This document shows, piece after piece, positions 23,095 through 37,327 of a DNA stretch of 64,000 nucleotides (position 1 is the stretch's first letter; each line of letters begins with the position of its first letter). A program made the translations under genes and the position numbers. This DNA is from Linnemannia elongata (Eukaryota; Mortierellomycota; Mortierellomycetes; Mortierellales; Mortierellaceae). The notes beneath the pieces were generated by a model that was not told the DNA's origin, searched no databases, and was given only the letters and a program-made list of their open reading frames with translations. The stretch spans positions 1,054,001 through 1,118,000 of the forward strand of contig JAXBDG010000018.1 of assembly GCA_036320915.1 (NCBI GenBank), written 5' to 3'.

Positions 23095-24809
23095 CCAGGG
23101 ATGATACCAGTACAGGGGAGACTGAATAAAAAAAGAAGAGAAAGAAGGAAGGTGAGAATAGAAAAAAAAGTTGGAAGGAGGTGACTGAATTAAAAAAAAA
23201 GGGGAGAAGAGAAAAAAGGAGGGGAGGAACAGGAAGAATCGTTTGTAGGGGCAATTGCTGTGCGGCGTAAGAGACAAGTGGAAGGGAATTCAGGCACATT
23301 CTTTTTAGCATGCGCAAGGCGAAGAAAGTATTGGGGATACTCGTATGGTTGTATCTGTTTCAAATCAAAACACACGTCAAAACAGAACCACAACCATGCC
23401 TGCCAGTGGGTTAAGCTCATGCTTTCGTACATATACGTTTGAATGGTGTGAACAAAAAAAAAAAAAAATAGTTGCGCCCATCTCCTGAACCTAAATTTTC
23501 TAGTCAACACAAAGCAAAGATGACACTATTGCTAGTCGATGCAACTCAATACCCTCTTCTCTCATTTTATAACCTAACCTTCATCTGTCAACGTTACATT
23601 TGACTTCAGCAGCCTGAATAAAGTACTTTTTGTGAGAATCTCTGTCTGCTACAACGATATCCATTTCTTATTGCGAGGTGTTTTTGGAATAGAAAACCTT
23701 AGCGAGTTTGAATATGTTCGCTTGTTGCAAAACAGAGACACAACACAACCACAAAAAGGCGCCTTGTCAGTGAAAAAAGGAAAAAAGAATGGCGTGATTT
23801 CGGAAGCCCAGTGTAAGATTTGGAGGCCTGCATGCATGTCAACAAAGAAATCTTTGGAGGCCTGCATGCATGTCATCAAAGAAATCTTTGGAGCCTTCTG
23901 GAGGCCTTGGAGAGGCAGCAAGTTGGACTCTCACACATCTCTCCCCCCCTCCCCCCTCCAGTCCTCTTTTCCTCTCTTCTCTCCCCCCGAGCCTATGATC
24001 GACATCAAGAACACCTCGTTTCCTAAATCTCATCTGATGGCTTTTGCGCACTTCAGTCTATTGTGCTCAAATTCGGCTCAATGCTCAGTCTGTGGTCATT
24101 ATCAACCCTCAGTCGGAGGAAAACTACATATGCATGAAAGAATTTCATCTTCAGTCAGACATCCCTCCTCTCACAGAGTTACTATTTGCCCGACCGCCTA
24201 ATGAGTTGGGAAGATGTCCATAAAATTTTGACAGTGATAAAATACCGTCACTCATTTGTTCCTCAAAATTCCCATCGTCCCTTCGTCCTCCTCGTCCTCC
24301 TAGTCGGTTTCTGTACCGGTCACTAGTCACAGCATTGCTGAGCTCACTTCTTGGAGCACCAGGCCTTGCTCGATCGCCTCGTTACAAACCGACTTTTGCA
24401 TCCAGATGAGCCGACAGTTAGATAGTATCTTTCCGATTGATTAATTTATTTGCAATTTGAAAGACAAGTAGCGTACTGTGAAAACAAATGGTACTACTGG
24501 TTTGTAAAACAAATAAAGGACAGGCGCAGAAGATACGGGGAAGTAGTAGCAAAACGAAGAAAGTGGTATTGGAAGAGGTATTTTCTTCTAGTGAAGCAGA
24601 TATCTTGAGTGAGAGAGGGAGAGAGAAGAGAGAAGAGAGAATGACAAAGGGAGCGAGAAAGTAACTAGAAAAGAAATTGCTGTCTATATCTGCAACCTCG
24701 ACTCGCTTTTAGAGCTCGTCTCAGTGCACGGTTCTTCGTCAAATAAATAAAAAAAAAAAAAGGAAGCTGCATTCGCAACGCCTGTCCGCATCATTACGTT
24801 TCTGGAATT
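23095..24809. other. Intergenic between the kelch and GH47 genes
   Basis: No gene supported. 23100-23480 is the kelch promoter and leader region, with A and T tracts. Two tandem copies of a ~36-bp unit lie at 23819-23890 (GGAGGCCTGCATGCATGTCA core). A GA-rich stretch lies at 24605-24655. Confidence 0.45.
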
Positions 24810-27489
<2,680 letters not shown>

Positions 27490-28100
27490 TCGAAAAAGAG
27501 ACAGCTGGAGAGCAAGAAGGAGTTGTTTTGTAAGAGTGTCACTGCGAGTATGTGATGATGGAAAGGAGAATAAGATGGTACGATGGGTAGGAGGAGATTA
27601 AGAGAGTGCAAAGAAGAGGAGGAGGAGGAGCAAGTTGATGAGGATGATGAGGATGAGAATGAAGAGGATGAGGAGGATGCCGACGATGTAATCTACGCCA
27701 ATATTTCTTGGACCAACATAGCTTTTTCCTTCGACAGAATAATAGAAATAGTTCCCCTTAACGGCCACATAGTCAACGGATTGTATGTAAAAAAAAAACA
27801 AACGATAAGAACGATTCAATTGGAAACACCCTATTGCATCGACTACAAAGATGGTAAATCTATTCACCATCCGTACACCATTTTGTACCTGAGAAGAACT
27901 GCCGATTGTATCGTTCTATAATAAGGAGAACGTTTCAAGGATGGCTTAGAATGATATCAGAAAAGCCTTACCATCTCCAGGCAATAGTGGGGAGGGAGGG
28001 AAGGGAAGGAATAGTTGATTGTGTTCACGCCTACGCTTGTTTTATTGTACCCTTTCACTTCGTAACAACTTTGACGGCACATCAGCACACTCCATTACTC
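27490..28100. other. Intergenic, upstream of GH47
   Basis: Contains a GAGGA-rich stretch (27600-27690) that reads as a poly-Glu/Asp frame. I regard this as low-complexity DNA. It probably includes the GH47 promoter. Confidence 0.4.
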
Positions 28101-30380
28101 AAATGACTTCTCTCATCATGCATCCCCCTGAGACGCCATCCAATGGACTACCCGAATCTGCCGCGCGCCATGGATCTCCTGAAGGGTCAACCCCAAGGAA
28201 CTGAGGTAGAGGCAAGAGCAGATGCAGAGGGGGCTAAGGACGCAAAGGAGGTGGAGATGAGAGAGTTGAGGCACAAAGAGCGTCCCCAATTGGCGCGGAC
28301 GAAGAGGCTGTACCCGCAGTTTCAGTTAAGAGAGGCCACGGTGACAGGTACACCAACCGTACCAGTTATGTTGTGTCTGCTTTACAACTGCTTCATGCCC
28401 CTGGTGGGTCTCCGATACTCCACATTAATGTCTCCACCCAAATTTAAATTGCTATTTTATCCAGCTACAGTCATTGAGAGTGCCGCGATCAATGACAACC
28501 ACGATAAAACACTACCAATACCAACTCAAACCTCAGGTACACGACTTTGAGCGCGAATAACATGCTTGGAGTCTCGTACTTAGGCCCCGCCATGGCTGAA
28601 GCTTTTTACTAGGACGGGTCTGTTTTTAGATAACAAGAACTTGAGGCCCCAGCTCCACCTCCATTAGAGGAAAGCAGCAACGACTTTCATGGACCACTGG
28701 AATCCTTCTACAGAGCGTATTTCGCTCAACATCCTTGCGACGCATACGAAAAGCGATGATAGCACCTATGATGACGACGGCGATGACACAAACGAGGACA
28801 CTGTTGAAATCATAATGGAACCAATATATATTCCCACCAAAATTCCAGCACGCGAGACTTCAAGTTCCAAAAGGCAACGCCCGGATAGTCGAACAGTCAT
28901 TTCGTTTCAGATGTTGTCTAAAGAGAAAATTAGGACGTCAAAAGCCAGTAAATGTCTAAAAATACCTATGCAACGGGAGCCGCAAGAACCATTAGAGGAT
29001 CGTTACGCGAGGGTATGCTTGGAAATGAATCAACAACTATGTCTCGCGGCCCAACTGGGACAAAGCTTACAGCCAGTGAGATCACCGTCTACCAAGGTCT
29101 CATACGATTCACACGCAAGGCACTGGAGGGACGCTAAATAATTGTAATAATTCGCTTATGATCTGAAGTCCTTACTTAGAATGCGTTGGAATCGACTAAT
29201 ATTTATCGTCGTATTTTATATTGTGGGTCTCTAGAAATGGTGTAAACGGAAGGGACATCATGTCGGTGAAAAAGTTGACTTTCGGTTGTTTCACGACAAG
29301 TTCATCTACTACATGCAGGACGGTCTGGCGAAAAGGGGGGATGACTGCGTTGGTGATCAGGGGAAGGTGGATTTACCTTTTTTTTGCGAAAGGCAATAGA
29401 AGAACTGATGGCATCTATGCCATGACTCTGCCCGCTCTACAAACTGTGAAGGTGTATGTGTGGCATTGCCGAAATTTACAGAGCCCAACAACGTATTGGA
29501 ATGAAGAACATGTTGCATCAACCTTATCCATGGGCCATAATATATCGGACCATAATTGCGAAATACCAGGAGAGAAGAGCTGGTAACGGAGGGCATGCAA
29601 TTATTATCGATATAATATAATTATTTTGTTTTGCAATTGATAAAGACCCCTACTCCGCCTTGGTCTCTGTTTTCAATATAGGTGACCCACTTGCGGAGAC
29701 GAAGAAAATAAGCAACCATCAGTCAGGCGGATGGAAAAGAGCTCCAAAACATACAAGGTTTGATGGGAGCGGCCTGGAAAAATCGATAGTCTTTCTGGAG
29801 TACCCACCAAGAACCAGCACCAAAAAATTACCAGTGTTCGCCTGAGGGATTTGGCATAGCGAGGGCATTTTATGATCTTGCGGGGAATTTCCGTCGCGTA
29901 CTCTTGCTATCGTCCTGATTATAACTCAAAGGGAAACGATGCGAAACGGAGGATGTACCTATAGTGTTGCGGAATGTAAACACGGATATTCGCCCTAATG
30001 GAGCTCTCGCTCTCTATTATTTTGTTTATGGGATGTAAGTCTGTTGTTGTGTTGTTGTTTGCTTCATATCAATGTGGTAATTTATCACGCGTGCATTTTA
30101 TACATTCTTCCTTTTCTGGATTTACCTTCCTTTATGTTCTTTTATGAAGCTGACAAACGATCCGCTAAACTTCGGCGAGTTCGAGTCGGAGGAGCATTAC
30201 CTAGCGCATGGTAATGACAGAGATAAACAGATGTCGCTTCATGCGCATGTGGACGGTATGTCTCGACTTTTTGAGCAGACTGGAATAGTCACTAATCAAC
30301 CCATACATTTTTACTGCCATTCCGGAGCCAACCTCGCGTTTCCTTACCAACAGGATGCCCCTCCCAGCCCAGTCTAATTA
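28101..30380 (+). pseudogene. Decayed Crypton-like tyrosine recombinase
   Basis: Several open pieces in the same orientation resemble the DNA-cutting enzymes of Crypton elements. At 28689-29141 an acidic/basic frame ends with STKVSYDSHARHWRD, like the N-terminal core-binding helix. At about 29235-29345 KWCKRKGHHVGEKVDF and KFIYYMQDGLAKRG follow, typical of the same domain. At 30144-30377 MKLTNDPLNF... and HAHVDGMSRLFEQTGI lead to IHFYCHSGANLAF, which aligns with the THxxRxxGA active-site region but has Cys where the catalytic Arg would be. Stops and frame changes separate the pieces, although some gaps could be introns (an acceptor CTCTAG precedes KWCKRK). The family call is by motif recall only. 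Confidence 0.42.
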
Positions 30381-30579
30381 GTCTGAGGTGCTGCGACTTA
30401 AGTTTCTAGGATTTTTCTAAACTGAAAATATTTACGGGGTTCATATAGTGAGCATTTAAAGAGCATGAAGGAATGCGCGGTAGAACCGACGACTTGGCCT
30501 CGAGCGAGCCAACATAGCTTGACTGAGTCAATCCACACCACTGTGATCAGCACGGGAATCCTGCCCCTTAATTACCAAA

Positions 30580-30828
30580 ATTTAGTTAAGGAGGGAGGGA
30601 CTAGTCTCTTGTTGTGGCTTACAAGAGGTCCTGGGATCAAACCCCAGTAAAATCATTCTTCAGCCTGGGATGGCTTTATTATCCCGTCAGGAAATCTCTC
30701 TTCTTCAGCCTGGGATGACTTCAATGTCCCAACCATATCTCCTTATGCCTTCCAGATAGTCGTAGTCCCTCTAAAAATCAATAAAATCTCAAAGCCTCCT
30801 GCGGGCGATATAGCAAAAAAAAAAAAAA
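30580..30828 (+). repeat. SINE-like element with tRNA-like head
   Basis: Near the 5' end, a stem-loop CTCTTG...CAAGAG is followed by CTGGG-ATCAAAC-CCCAG, which looks like the anticodon arm and T arm of a tRNA and includes a B-box-like GGGATCAAACCCC. The body has two near copies of TTCTTCAGCCTGGGATG (30657 and 30702). It ends in a run of 14 A (30815-30828). I could not find target-site duplications. Confidence 0.4.
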
Positions 30829-31519
30829 GTCTTAACCCAGTTACTCGCAATCTGAAGAACTGAGTCGAGACTAGAGGAGGACGACGAGTCGACATTGTAG
30901 GATCAAAATGCAACGTCGCTATGAACGCCTGACTTCCACAAGGCTTGTTGACAAGGCAGAAATTAAAGCGATGACAGCTGGCAAAACAAAACAAAATAAA
31001 ATGTCGGTTTACAACGCTGCAAACAGTGAAGTGATCGATAGCAAAACAAAGGGACGTTGGCAAAGTAGAAATAGTAGAAATTGGTCACTGATCCCAACCT
31101 GAACATTCACACAAGGCATGCATACATATTTTTTTTAAGTGGTAAGTCGAATATTGAATTTCCTCAGTTCCTTTGAAATTTTCTTCGTGCAGCCATGATC
31201 GATATTAATGTGATCGAAAATGGAGCTCTCCCATCATCTTTGCCATCATTCTGTGCCAACAGTTTGCCCAGCTCAATTCTGAAATAGAACTTTCCCCACA
31301 TTCTATGATCGAACTTTCCCATCATTCTATGCCAATAGTTTGCCAATTTCAATGCATGGTCACTCGTTCCAAGATTTGACCATTCGCTAGCCTAGTACAC
31401 AAGAGTCGACAACAGAGTCTAACTCAGTCCCAAGAAGAGCAGAAACCGGGCACAGATACGAAATAGAGTTAGGCTGTTAGCAAGTGTGAGCTATCGTCTG
31501 ACTCTTGTCTTTTCTAATA
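30829..31519. other. Intergenic, no gene seen
   Basis: No coding sequence recognised. Around 31210-31360 the phrases CATCATTCT(G/A)TGCCAA and GATCGAACTTTCCC recur, suggesting a short degenerate local repeat. Confidence 0.4.
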
Positions 31520-34460
31520 CTAGAATAGTGCCCGCGGCTTCGCTCGCGGAGGTGTGGTGGTGGCGGTTGAAAATTACAATGTTTACTTGTGCTTGTCATC
31601 TCCTCCGCTTCTCTCTCTCTCGCTTCTTTTTGTTATAGATTCTATTGTTTTTTTCTGTACTTTTTTTTTTTTTTTTTTTTTTTTTGCTTACACACAGACA
31701 CTCAGGCAAGAATCACTGGGTAAACAACGCTTGTTGTAAAGCCATGTGGTGTCTTGGCATCCTCCCTCTCACCAACACATGCACATTGTTCTTGTTCGTC
31801 ACTCTAGATAGGGCGACGTACAGTCGGCCATGGGCAAACAATGGCTTCTTGAGATAGATACCGACAGCTTCTAAAGTCTGACCTTGGGACTTATTGATAG
31901 TCATTGTAAAGGCAGGCCGGATAGGAAATTGGAGTCGCTGGAACTTGAACGGCATATCGAGGTCAGAAGGACAGATCGGGATGCGGGGAAGGAATACTTG
32001 ATTGCCGGCATGTGTCCCTGTAATGATAGTGGCTCCCAAGACGTACCGGGAGAGTGACGTACATAAGAGTCGCGTACCATTGCAACGTCCTTCCTGTGGC
32101 ATGAGGTTTCGAAGGAGTATGACAGGACAACCCACGGTCAATCTCAGGCGGTGAGGAGGGAGCGAAGACGATTTGAGGCCGTTCAGAAACTCGACAGGAA
32201 ACAGGGCGTTCACTCTATCGTTTTCTTTATTGAGGATGGAGTCCCGCGAGAGAAACTCCCTTGATTCTCCATCTATGGATGACATGATGTGATTGTTGAC
32301 TTCACCGACATCATCATTAGTTGGGCAGAGCACTGCGCGCTGATTGAGATACTGCGCATTGCCAACATTGTGCTGGAGATCAGGGTAGACCTTGGCAATG
32401 AGATCGTCAATGTTGACATTGACTGGCATCAACATCTGAGGTGGAAGTGTGATGGTGATGGAGATTCCATTATCAGGAGACGGGCTAGGAACAGTTCCTT
32501 GTCCAACTTGAAGAAGCCAGTTTGCAAACTGAGTCTGTTCCTCAATGTCAGGAGCGTTGGCATTTCTGAGGAGGCGCATGTTGACGGAAAGATGAAGGTG
32601 TTGGATGTGCTGCCAAAATGGAGATCGTTTAAAGCAGGCTGCAACAGTTTCTTCTCGGCGTCCTTGCGTGATGACAGGAGGAATCTGTCTAAAGTCACCG
32701 CCAAAGACCATGAGCTTTCCTCCAAAGGGACGGTGTTCGTTCTCTGGGTCCACAGTCTTCATCAGGTCTTTGAGAGCGCGATCTACAGCCTCAAAGATAT
32801 GCCGATGCGTCATAGGAGCTTCGTCCCAGACAACGATCTTGGCCTGAATGAGAAGGTCGGCAATTGGTGACCTGTGGTTGACTGAACAAACACTATCCTC
32901 ATGGATAGGGACGGGAATCTTGAAGCGCGATTGAGCAGTTCTTCCGCCTTGTAGGAGCAATGCGGCGATTCCAGATCCAGTGACGGCAAGAGCGATATGG
33001 TGATTTGACCGGATCATTGACAGGATAAGGGAATAGAGAAAGGTCTTCCCTGTACCTGCGGGACCATCGATGAAGTATGCCTTGGGAGAGTTCGTCTCAT
33101 AGGAGTACTTGATTTGATTGTATGCCTCCCTTTGATCCGCGCTGAGGGACTGCTCCATCATGGCCAGCTCCTCTGCGCTAAGCAAAGTGTAGTTCAACTC
33201 ATTTGCAATAAATGCATTTGCGTTGGGACCATGCTGCTCCAGTATGACAGGCTCGGGCATGCCTTCATATTCGTCAAGAGTCTTGCCGAGATTTCTCAGG
33301 AGAACCTGTATGTGGATCAAGGCAGCGTTTGCACGCTGGTCTGCAAAGGATTTTCGCTGCTCGAGACAGGTAGCGTCACGGTCCCTTGGACGGAGATCAT
33401 CAGACAGTACGTCGCGAAAGGTGGCCCATAGTCGAGCAGGATCTGTGGGGCTGCAATGAGCAAGGATATTTGCATTTGCAAAGAGGGAGCGGAGTTGGTA
33501 TCCCGTTTGACTGACAGCGGCATCCCGAAGGCAGATCTCCCATTCGCGATCGTCTTCTAGCAGGCCTAGGGCGTTGTAGGCAGCCTTGAACGTGGGATGG
33601 ATTTCGTTTTCGACTGTTCTCAGGTCCTCAAACGATTTAGGACTTGATAGTGAAAGTAGTAGCAACCGCAGATGAAACAGCTCTCCTGCGGTAGGATGCA
33701 CAAAAAAGAGCCAACCGACTGTACATCCTCTCTGTCTGAGCTTCCACCGCTTTTCCCTCTTGAGGTAAACGTGGGTTTGAGGAAAGTTGTGGTACTTCGA
33801 TGGCGGCTCGTCAGGGTGATGGCGGTTATAGTTGAAAATGCAGTCAGCGTACTGCGCTCAAGTTCGGCTCTCTCTAGGACGTCAGCGATAGGTTTCGTCC
33901 GAGCGGAAGGCATGCATGAACTGGCCTGGAAGGTGCAAATGCAATCTGGTGACAGATGGATAGGCACTGTGCATCCGAAATCCGAATATGCGCCAGGAAG
34001 ACTCGAAGGCAGAGACATAGCGACCGTCGATGAAATCAATGATCTCGTTGACTTCTGGCACAGATTGATCTCTGGCTCCGGCTTGGGCTCCGCCTTGTGC
34101 AGCTTGTTGTACCACGACAGTGGCTCGATCGTGACCCTTGTAGACATACTTGTAGAGATACTTGACTGCAGTGGAAGAGGTGCAGCTCTCGACATTGATG
34201 TGAGCACCATACTTTGCGGCCAGATAGGGATTATGCGGAACGACCCAACGATTGTCAATCTCCAAATCTCCCAGGCCATCGATCCTGACCGTTCTTCCAT
34301 CCATGCGACGCCGATACTGCGGATATCCAGTCGGTCCGTTCGTAGTATCTTCGAGGAAGGGCTTGGGATAGCCTTTAGTACACACACCGTTCTCCATGCA
34401 AGGAGAGTTCATGTTCACAGGTCCACATGGGCCATGGATCATGGATTTAATGACAGTGAA
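31520..34460 (-). mobile_element. Helitron, 5'-truncated, with helicase gene
   Basis: The 3' terminus on the minus strand is the hairpin CCGCG-agcgaagc-CGCGG plus GGCACTATT and CTAG at 31523-31520, followed by T. The element carries a Helitron-type protein gene reading toward this end. Homology begins at MIHGPCGPVN (34442), so the Rep nuclease half and the 5' terminus are missing. Protein homology stops at about 34460, near a possible splice acceptor or breakpoint. Confidence 0.78.
31713..34442 (-). pseudogene. Helitron helicase (PIF1-type), Rep domain missing
   Basis: In an active Helitron this protein nicks and unwinds DNA for rolling-circle transposition. Seen here are the linker between Rep and helicase (MIHGPCGPVN, VVPHNPYLAAKYGAHIN, KYLYKYVYKG) and a complete PIF1-type helicase: Walker A GPAGTGKTF, Walker B VVWDEAPM, GGDFRQIPPV, the RLQFPIRPAFTMTINKSQGQ segment and the HGRLYVALSRV motif near the end. 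Compared with the family, two single-base frame errors interrupt it, near 33885 (after RSDETYR) and near 33832 (a T run in the TLTAF-NYNRHHP region). The HUH Rep domain with its HHYHN-like motif is absent. From 33701 to the stop at 31713 the frame is open for 662 codons, so decay is recent. Confidence 0.85.
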
Positions 34461-34592
34461 GAGCGAGCACCAGTGCTAACCACACATCCGACCCAACAAT
34501 GACTGGCTACTCTTGTTTACAATGCTGATATTCTGACTTTTTTTTCACTGTACATGGTCTTTGCTGAATACCAACAACCCGACCGGAGACCT

Positions 34593-36342
34593 CTAACAAG
34601 TGTCAGAGTCTCCCAACTCGTCCTCCTCATCATCCGTGGCGTCCCTCACTCGATCGGTAAACGCCTTTGGCTTTCTCGGCTTACATCGTGATTTCGAAGC
34701 AGTGTTGACCTCGTCGTCTTTCCTCTTGAGGGCTCCTGAATATCGATCAGATGGTGAGCTTAGATTGAACTCCTCCTCGTCGTCTCCCAGTTGGTTCATG
34801 ATGGACTTTCGTCTGCCAACCTGCTTGGCCGAGGTATTTAGCACAAGGAGGTCCCACTCCAGATCCCTAGACTCCATCTCCTCGGATGATAGTGGCAGGA
34901 CCGCCTTTTTGCCCCTGCGAAGTTGGCGCTCGTACTCTGCTTTCTTGACAAGCACGTCTCTTGAATACCGATCGTACAAAAACTAGATATGCGGATTAGA
35001 CGATAGTTGTATATTGTCAGTGGATACGAAAACACAACTGAAAACCAAGATGATTCATTCTACTCTTACCAAAAGACTAAACAGGCGGTGCATATCATTT
35101 TTCATGAAGTCTAGGACCTCGGCCTCCGTTTGGGGTAGTAAGATGTTGTCACAGGCAGGACCAGCGACCCAAATATCATCCAGTTCTTTCATCGAAAACA
35201 CCGTTGCCTCCATCCCTATACAGAGTCAATAAAGTCGTTACTGTTAGAAAAGTGTCGGCTTGCACAAGGCAAAGAAATGTACTTGCATGGGTCTTACAAA
35301 CCTCTCATACAACAGACAGGAGGGCATTGCAGCCCATAGTCTCTCAATATCATACTGATTGACTTCATGGCCTTGATGGTCCTGCGGAGCTGAATCACGT
35401 CTTTGACATCAGTGCACAATCCCTTCTTCAGTTCGAAATTGGCGACCTCGAGGTCTTCCACGGGCAGAATGGTATCACACTTTCGCGTTCCTGCGATTAT
35501 GTCAAAGATCCGGAAAAGATGCGAGTTCGATTGTCTAGCGGCCGCGAGGCCCTGCTCACCACTATAGAGAATCCGTTTAACAGGACTCATTGGCAGAACA
35601 TCATCACATCACTTACAGGTTCAGTGCCAAACAGGCTGTTGCTGGCAGTTGCTCTCGGAAAATGGCTGACCACAGACTGACAGCATCGCCTTCCGATGCG
35701 TCCTTGGTTCGGCCAGATAAGGTCTCTCCGCAAGCTTAAGGCTATGTTGCAATCCAGTATTAATGCTACTGGTTTTCAGAGCAGTGTCTCTATCGTATTA
35801 AATTGGAACACAATAGCTTACATTGTTTTAAGAGCGTCGAGAGAGCGGCAATACGTCTCCGAGCCAGGTGCACCCTGAAGTTCGTAGATTTTGCTGATGA
35901 TCGGTTGAGCCTTCACGCCGGCATCCGTCTTTGCCGCGCATTCTGCTATCTCCACTAAAGGTGCAACGACAGCAGCAAACCCCGCGTCTGCAATGTCAAG
36001 CTCTTTGACAGCGCATGCATCCAATCCTTGCTCGTAGTCATCCTTGAAGGCAACATTCGCGTCTTGACAGAACATACTCCAAATTCCTGAGAGAGAAACG
36101 CTAGACAACATCATAGTATTGAGGATCAACAATACTGACCTGCAGTCAAAATCACATCACACGACATGGAGAATTGAACTTACAAGGCATCCTTGAGCGG
36201 TAGATTGTACTCTGGATTCATATGTTTGGTTGTGTCGCTTGCTTTCTTGAGGTACGACAACGATAGGCGGCACAGAGTCTAGCGTCTTGGGGAAATGTTG
36301 TCCTGTACCGCTGTGGACTCGGTAGCTCCTCATATATCCCAA
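34593..36342 (-). CDS. Multi-exon protein of unknown function, possible nuclease motif
   Basis: Several exons are supported by matching splice phases: 35734-35617 (GETLSGRTKDASEGDAVSLW), 35561-35302 (GEQGLAAARQS...), 35215-35071 (MEATVFSMKELDDIWVAGPA) and 34982-34593 (LYDRYSRDVLVKKAEYE..., stop 34593). Introns are 55, 86 and 88 nt, all GT-AG. Earlier exons are likely at about 36338-36159 (SNLGYMRSYRVHSG) and 36086 to about 35865 (WSMFCQDANVAFKDDYEQG), but their joins are not resolved. KCDTILPVEDLEVANFELKK has the spacing of a PD-(D/E)XK-type core (D...E-x-K); this is inference. The C-terminus is acidic and basic, with KPRKPKAF, which could be a nuclear signal. It may be the 3' part of the gene that begins at 37327. 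Similar proteins are common in Mortierella-type genomes as far as I recall, without known function. Confidence 0.6.
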
Positions 36343-36688
36343 ATTGCTATGAAAAGCAAGAGGAAACAGTCAGACCCAAAAATGTTCGTCATGGCAATCA
36401 ATCCCATGGTCGCCCTGTAAATAATCGTACCATGGCATGGGCAATGTCCACAAGTGACCTAAATGAGACGGGTCCCTTCTCGAGCCGCCGCCGCTTTATC
36501 GCTTCCACCAGATAATCTCCTGGTCTCACGACTTTTTGATGAGGATGAAGACAACGAAGCCACCACAGTGGACGACGAATCCATGCGAGGCGGAAACAGA
36601 ACGTCGGTGGACAGAGACTTGCCGTGGGGGTCAGAGGTCATACCACTGGTGGACAAAGGAGCCGGTGCGAAAGAAGAACTAGACGTTA

Positions 36689-36839
36689 TTGGGCATTTCA
36701 CATAAAATGTTTTGTTTTGGCCACTAAACCCCGATTAGCCAGCTATTCAGGACAACATTTTTGTTCTACACCCATACAAACCCCGCTCACAGCTGGATTA
36801 GCGGTTAATTTTTTACTTCTTTTTGATTGAAAGGCACAA
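36689..36839. mobile_element. 151-bp MITE with TA duplication, copy A
   Basis: TA at 36687-36688 and 36840-36841 flanks the element. The other duplication copy has the empty site GACGTTAGTCAA at 14570-14580, which proves the insertion and its limits. The ends are imperfect inverted repeats of about 21 bp: TTGGGCATTTCACATAAA... at the left, and TTGTGCCTTTCAATCAAA... reading inward from the right. There is no coding capacity. It sits in a presumed intron of the minus-strand gene. Confidence 0.92.
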
Positions 36840-36900
36840 TAGTCAATCGTACCAATAGTAGGCTTGGGAAAACAAGCGATTCATGAGCAAAGGGATTTAC

Positions 36901-37327
36901 CATTGCGGACCATCGCTGTAAGTTCCTTGCTGGCGATATGAACTTGTTTTGAGCTCTCTTGCAATAGGTTTACTTTATGGTTCATAACAATGCGACTCGC
37001 AAGAACGGACCGAGCATCATCCTCGAGATTGTGAACCTTGGCACTAACATCGCGAAGAACTTGAAATTCGCTTTGTGAGAAGCATCCCATTCATCCTTCC
37101 CACTCCTGAATGATGGACTCTTTTGCTTTCGTCGCAATCAGCCGATGCTCAAAGTATCCTCTGGGGGTTGCATGAAGAAGATTGGCCAGGGCAGTAAAAT
37201 AAGAAACGCCATTGCGTTCACTATTGAGCGATGCTCGCCAGTCAACCTCCTCGCTGACGCTCTTGCCAGCCTTCTTGCCGACCTTCTTGATGGTTTTCTC
37301 AGTGCGAGCCTTTCCGCGACCGTCCAT
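36901..37327 (-). pseudogene. 5' exon of the unknown gene, with a stop codon
   Basis: The ATG at 37327 opens a basic, helix-rich frame (MDGRGKARTEKTIKK...). The frame is intact across the G run that is broken in copy 1, but the Trp codon of EWEGW is TGA here (37091-37093). Beyond it the frame stays open through MGCFSQSEFQVLRDVSAK to a possible GT donor at 36900 (AATG|GTAAAT). If spliced, it would lead into the exons at 34.6-36.3 kb. The stop makes this copy unlikely to give a full product. Confidence 0.55.

Noticed and set aside
27583..27921. Acidic protein (poly-Glu/Asp) gene
   Set aside because: It comes from a GAGGA-type low-complexity stretch, lacks an ATG-led domain or splice structure, and lies in the GH47 promoter region.
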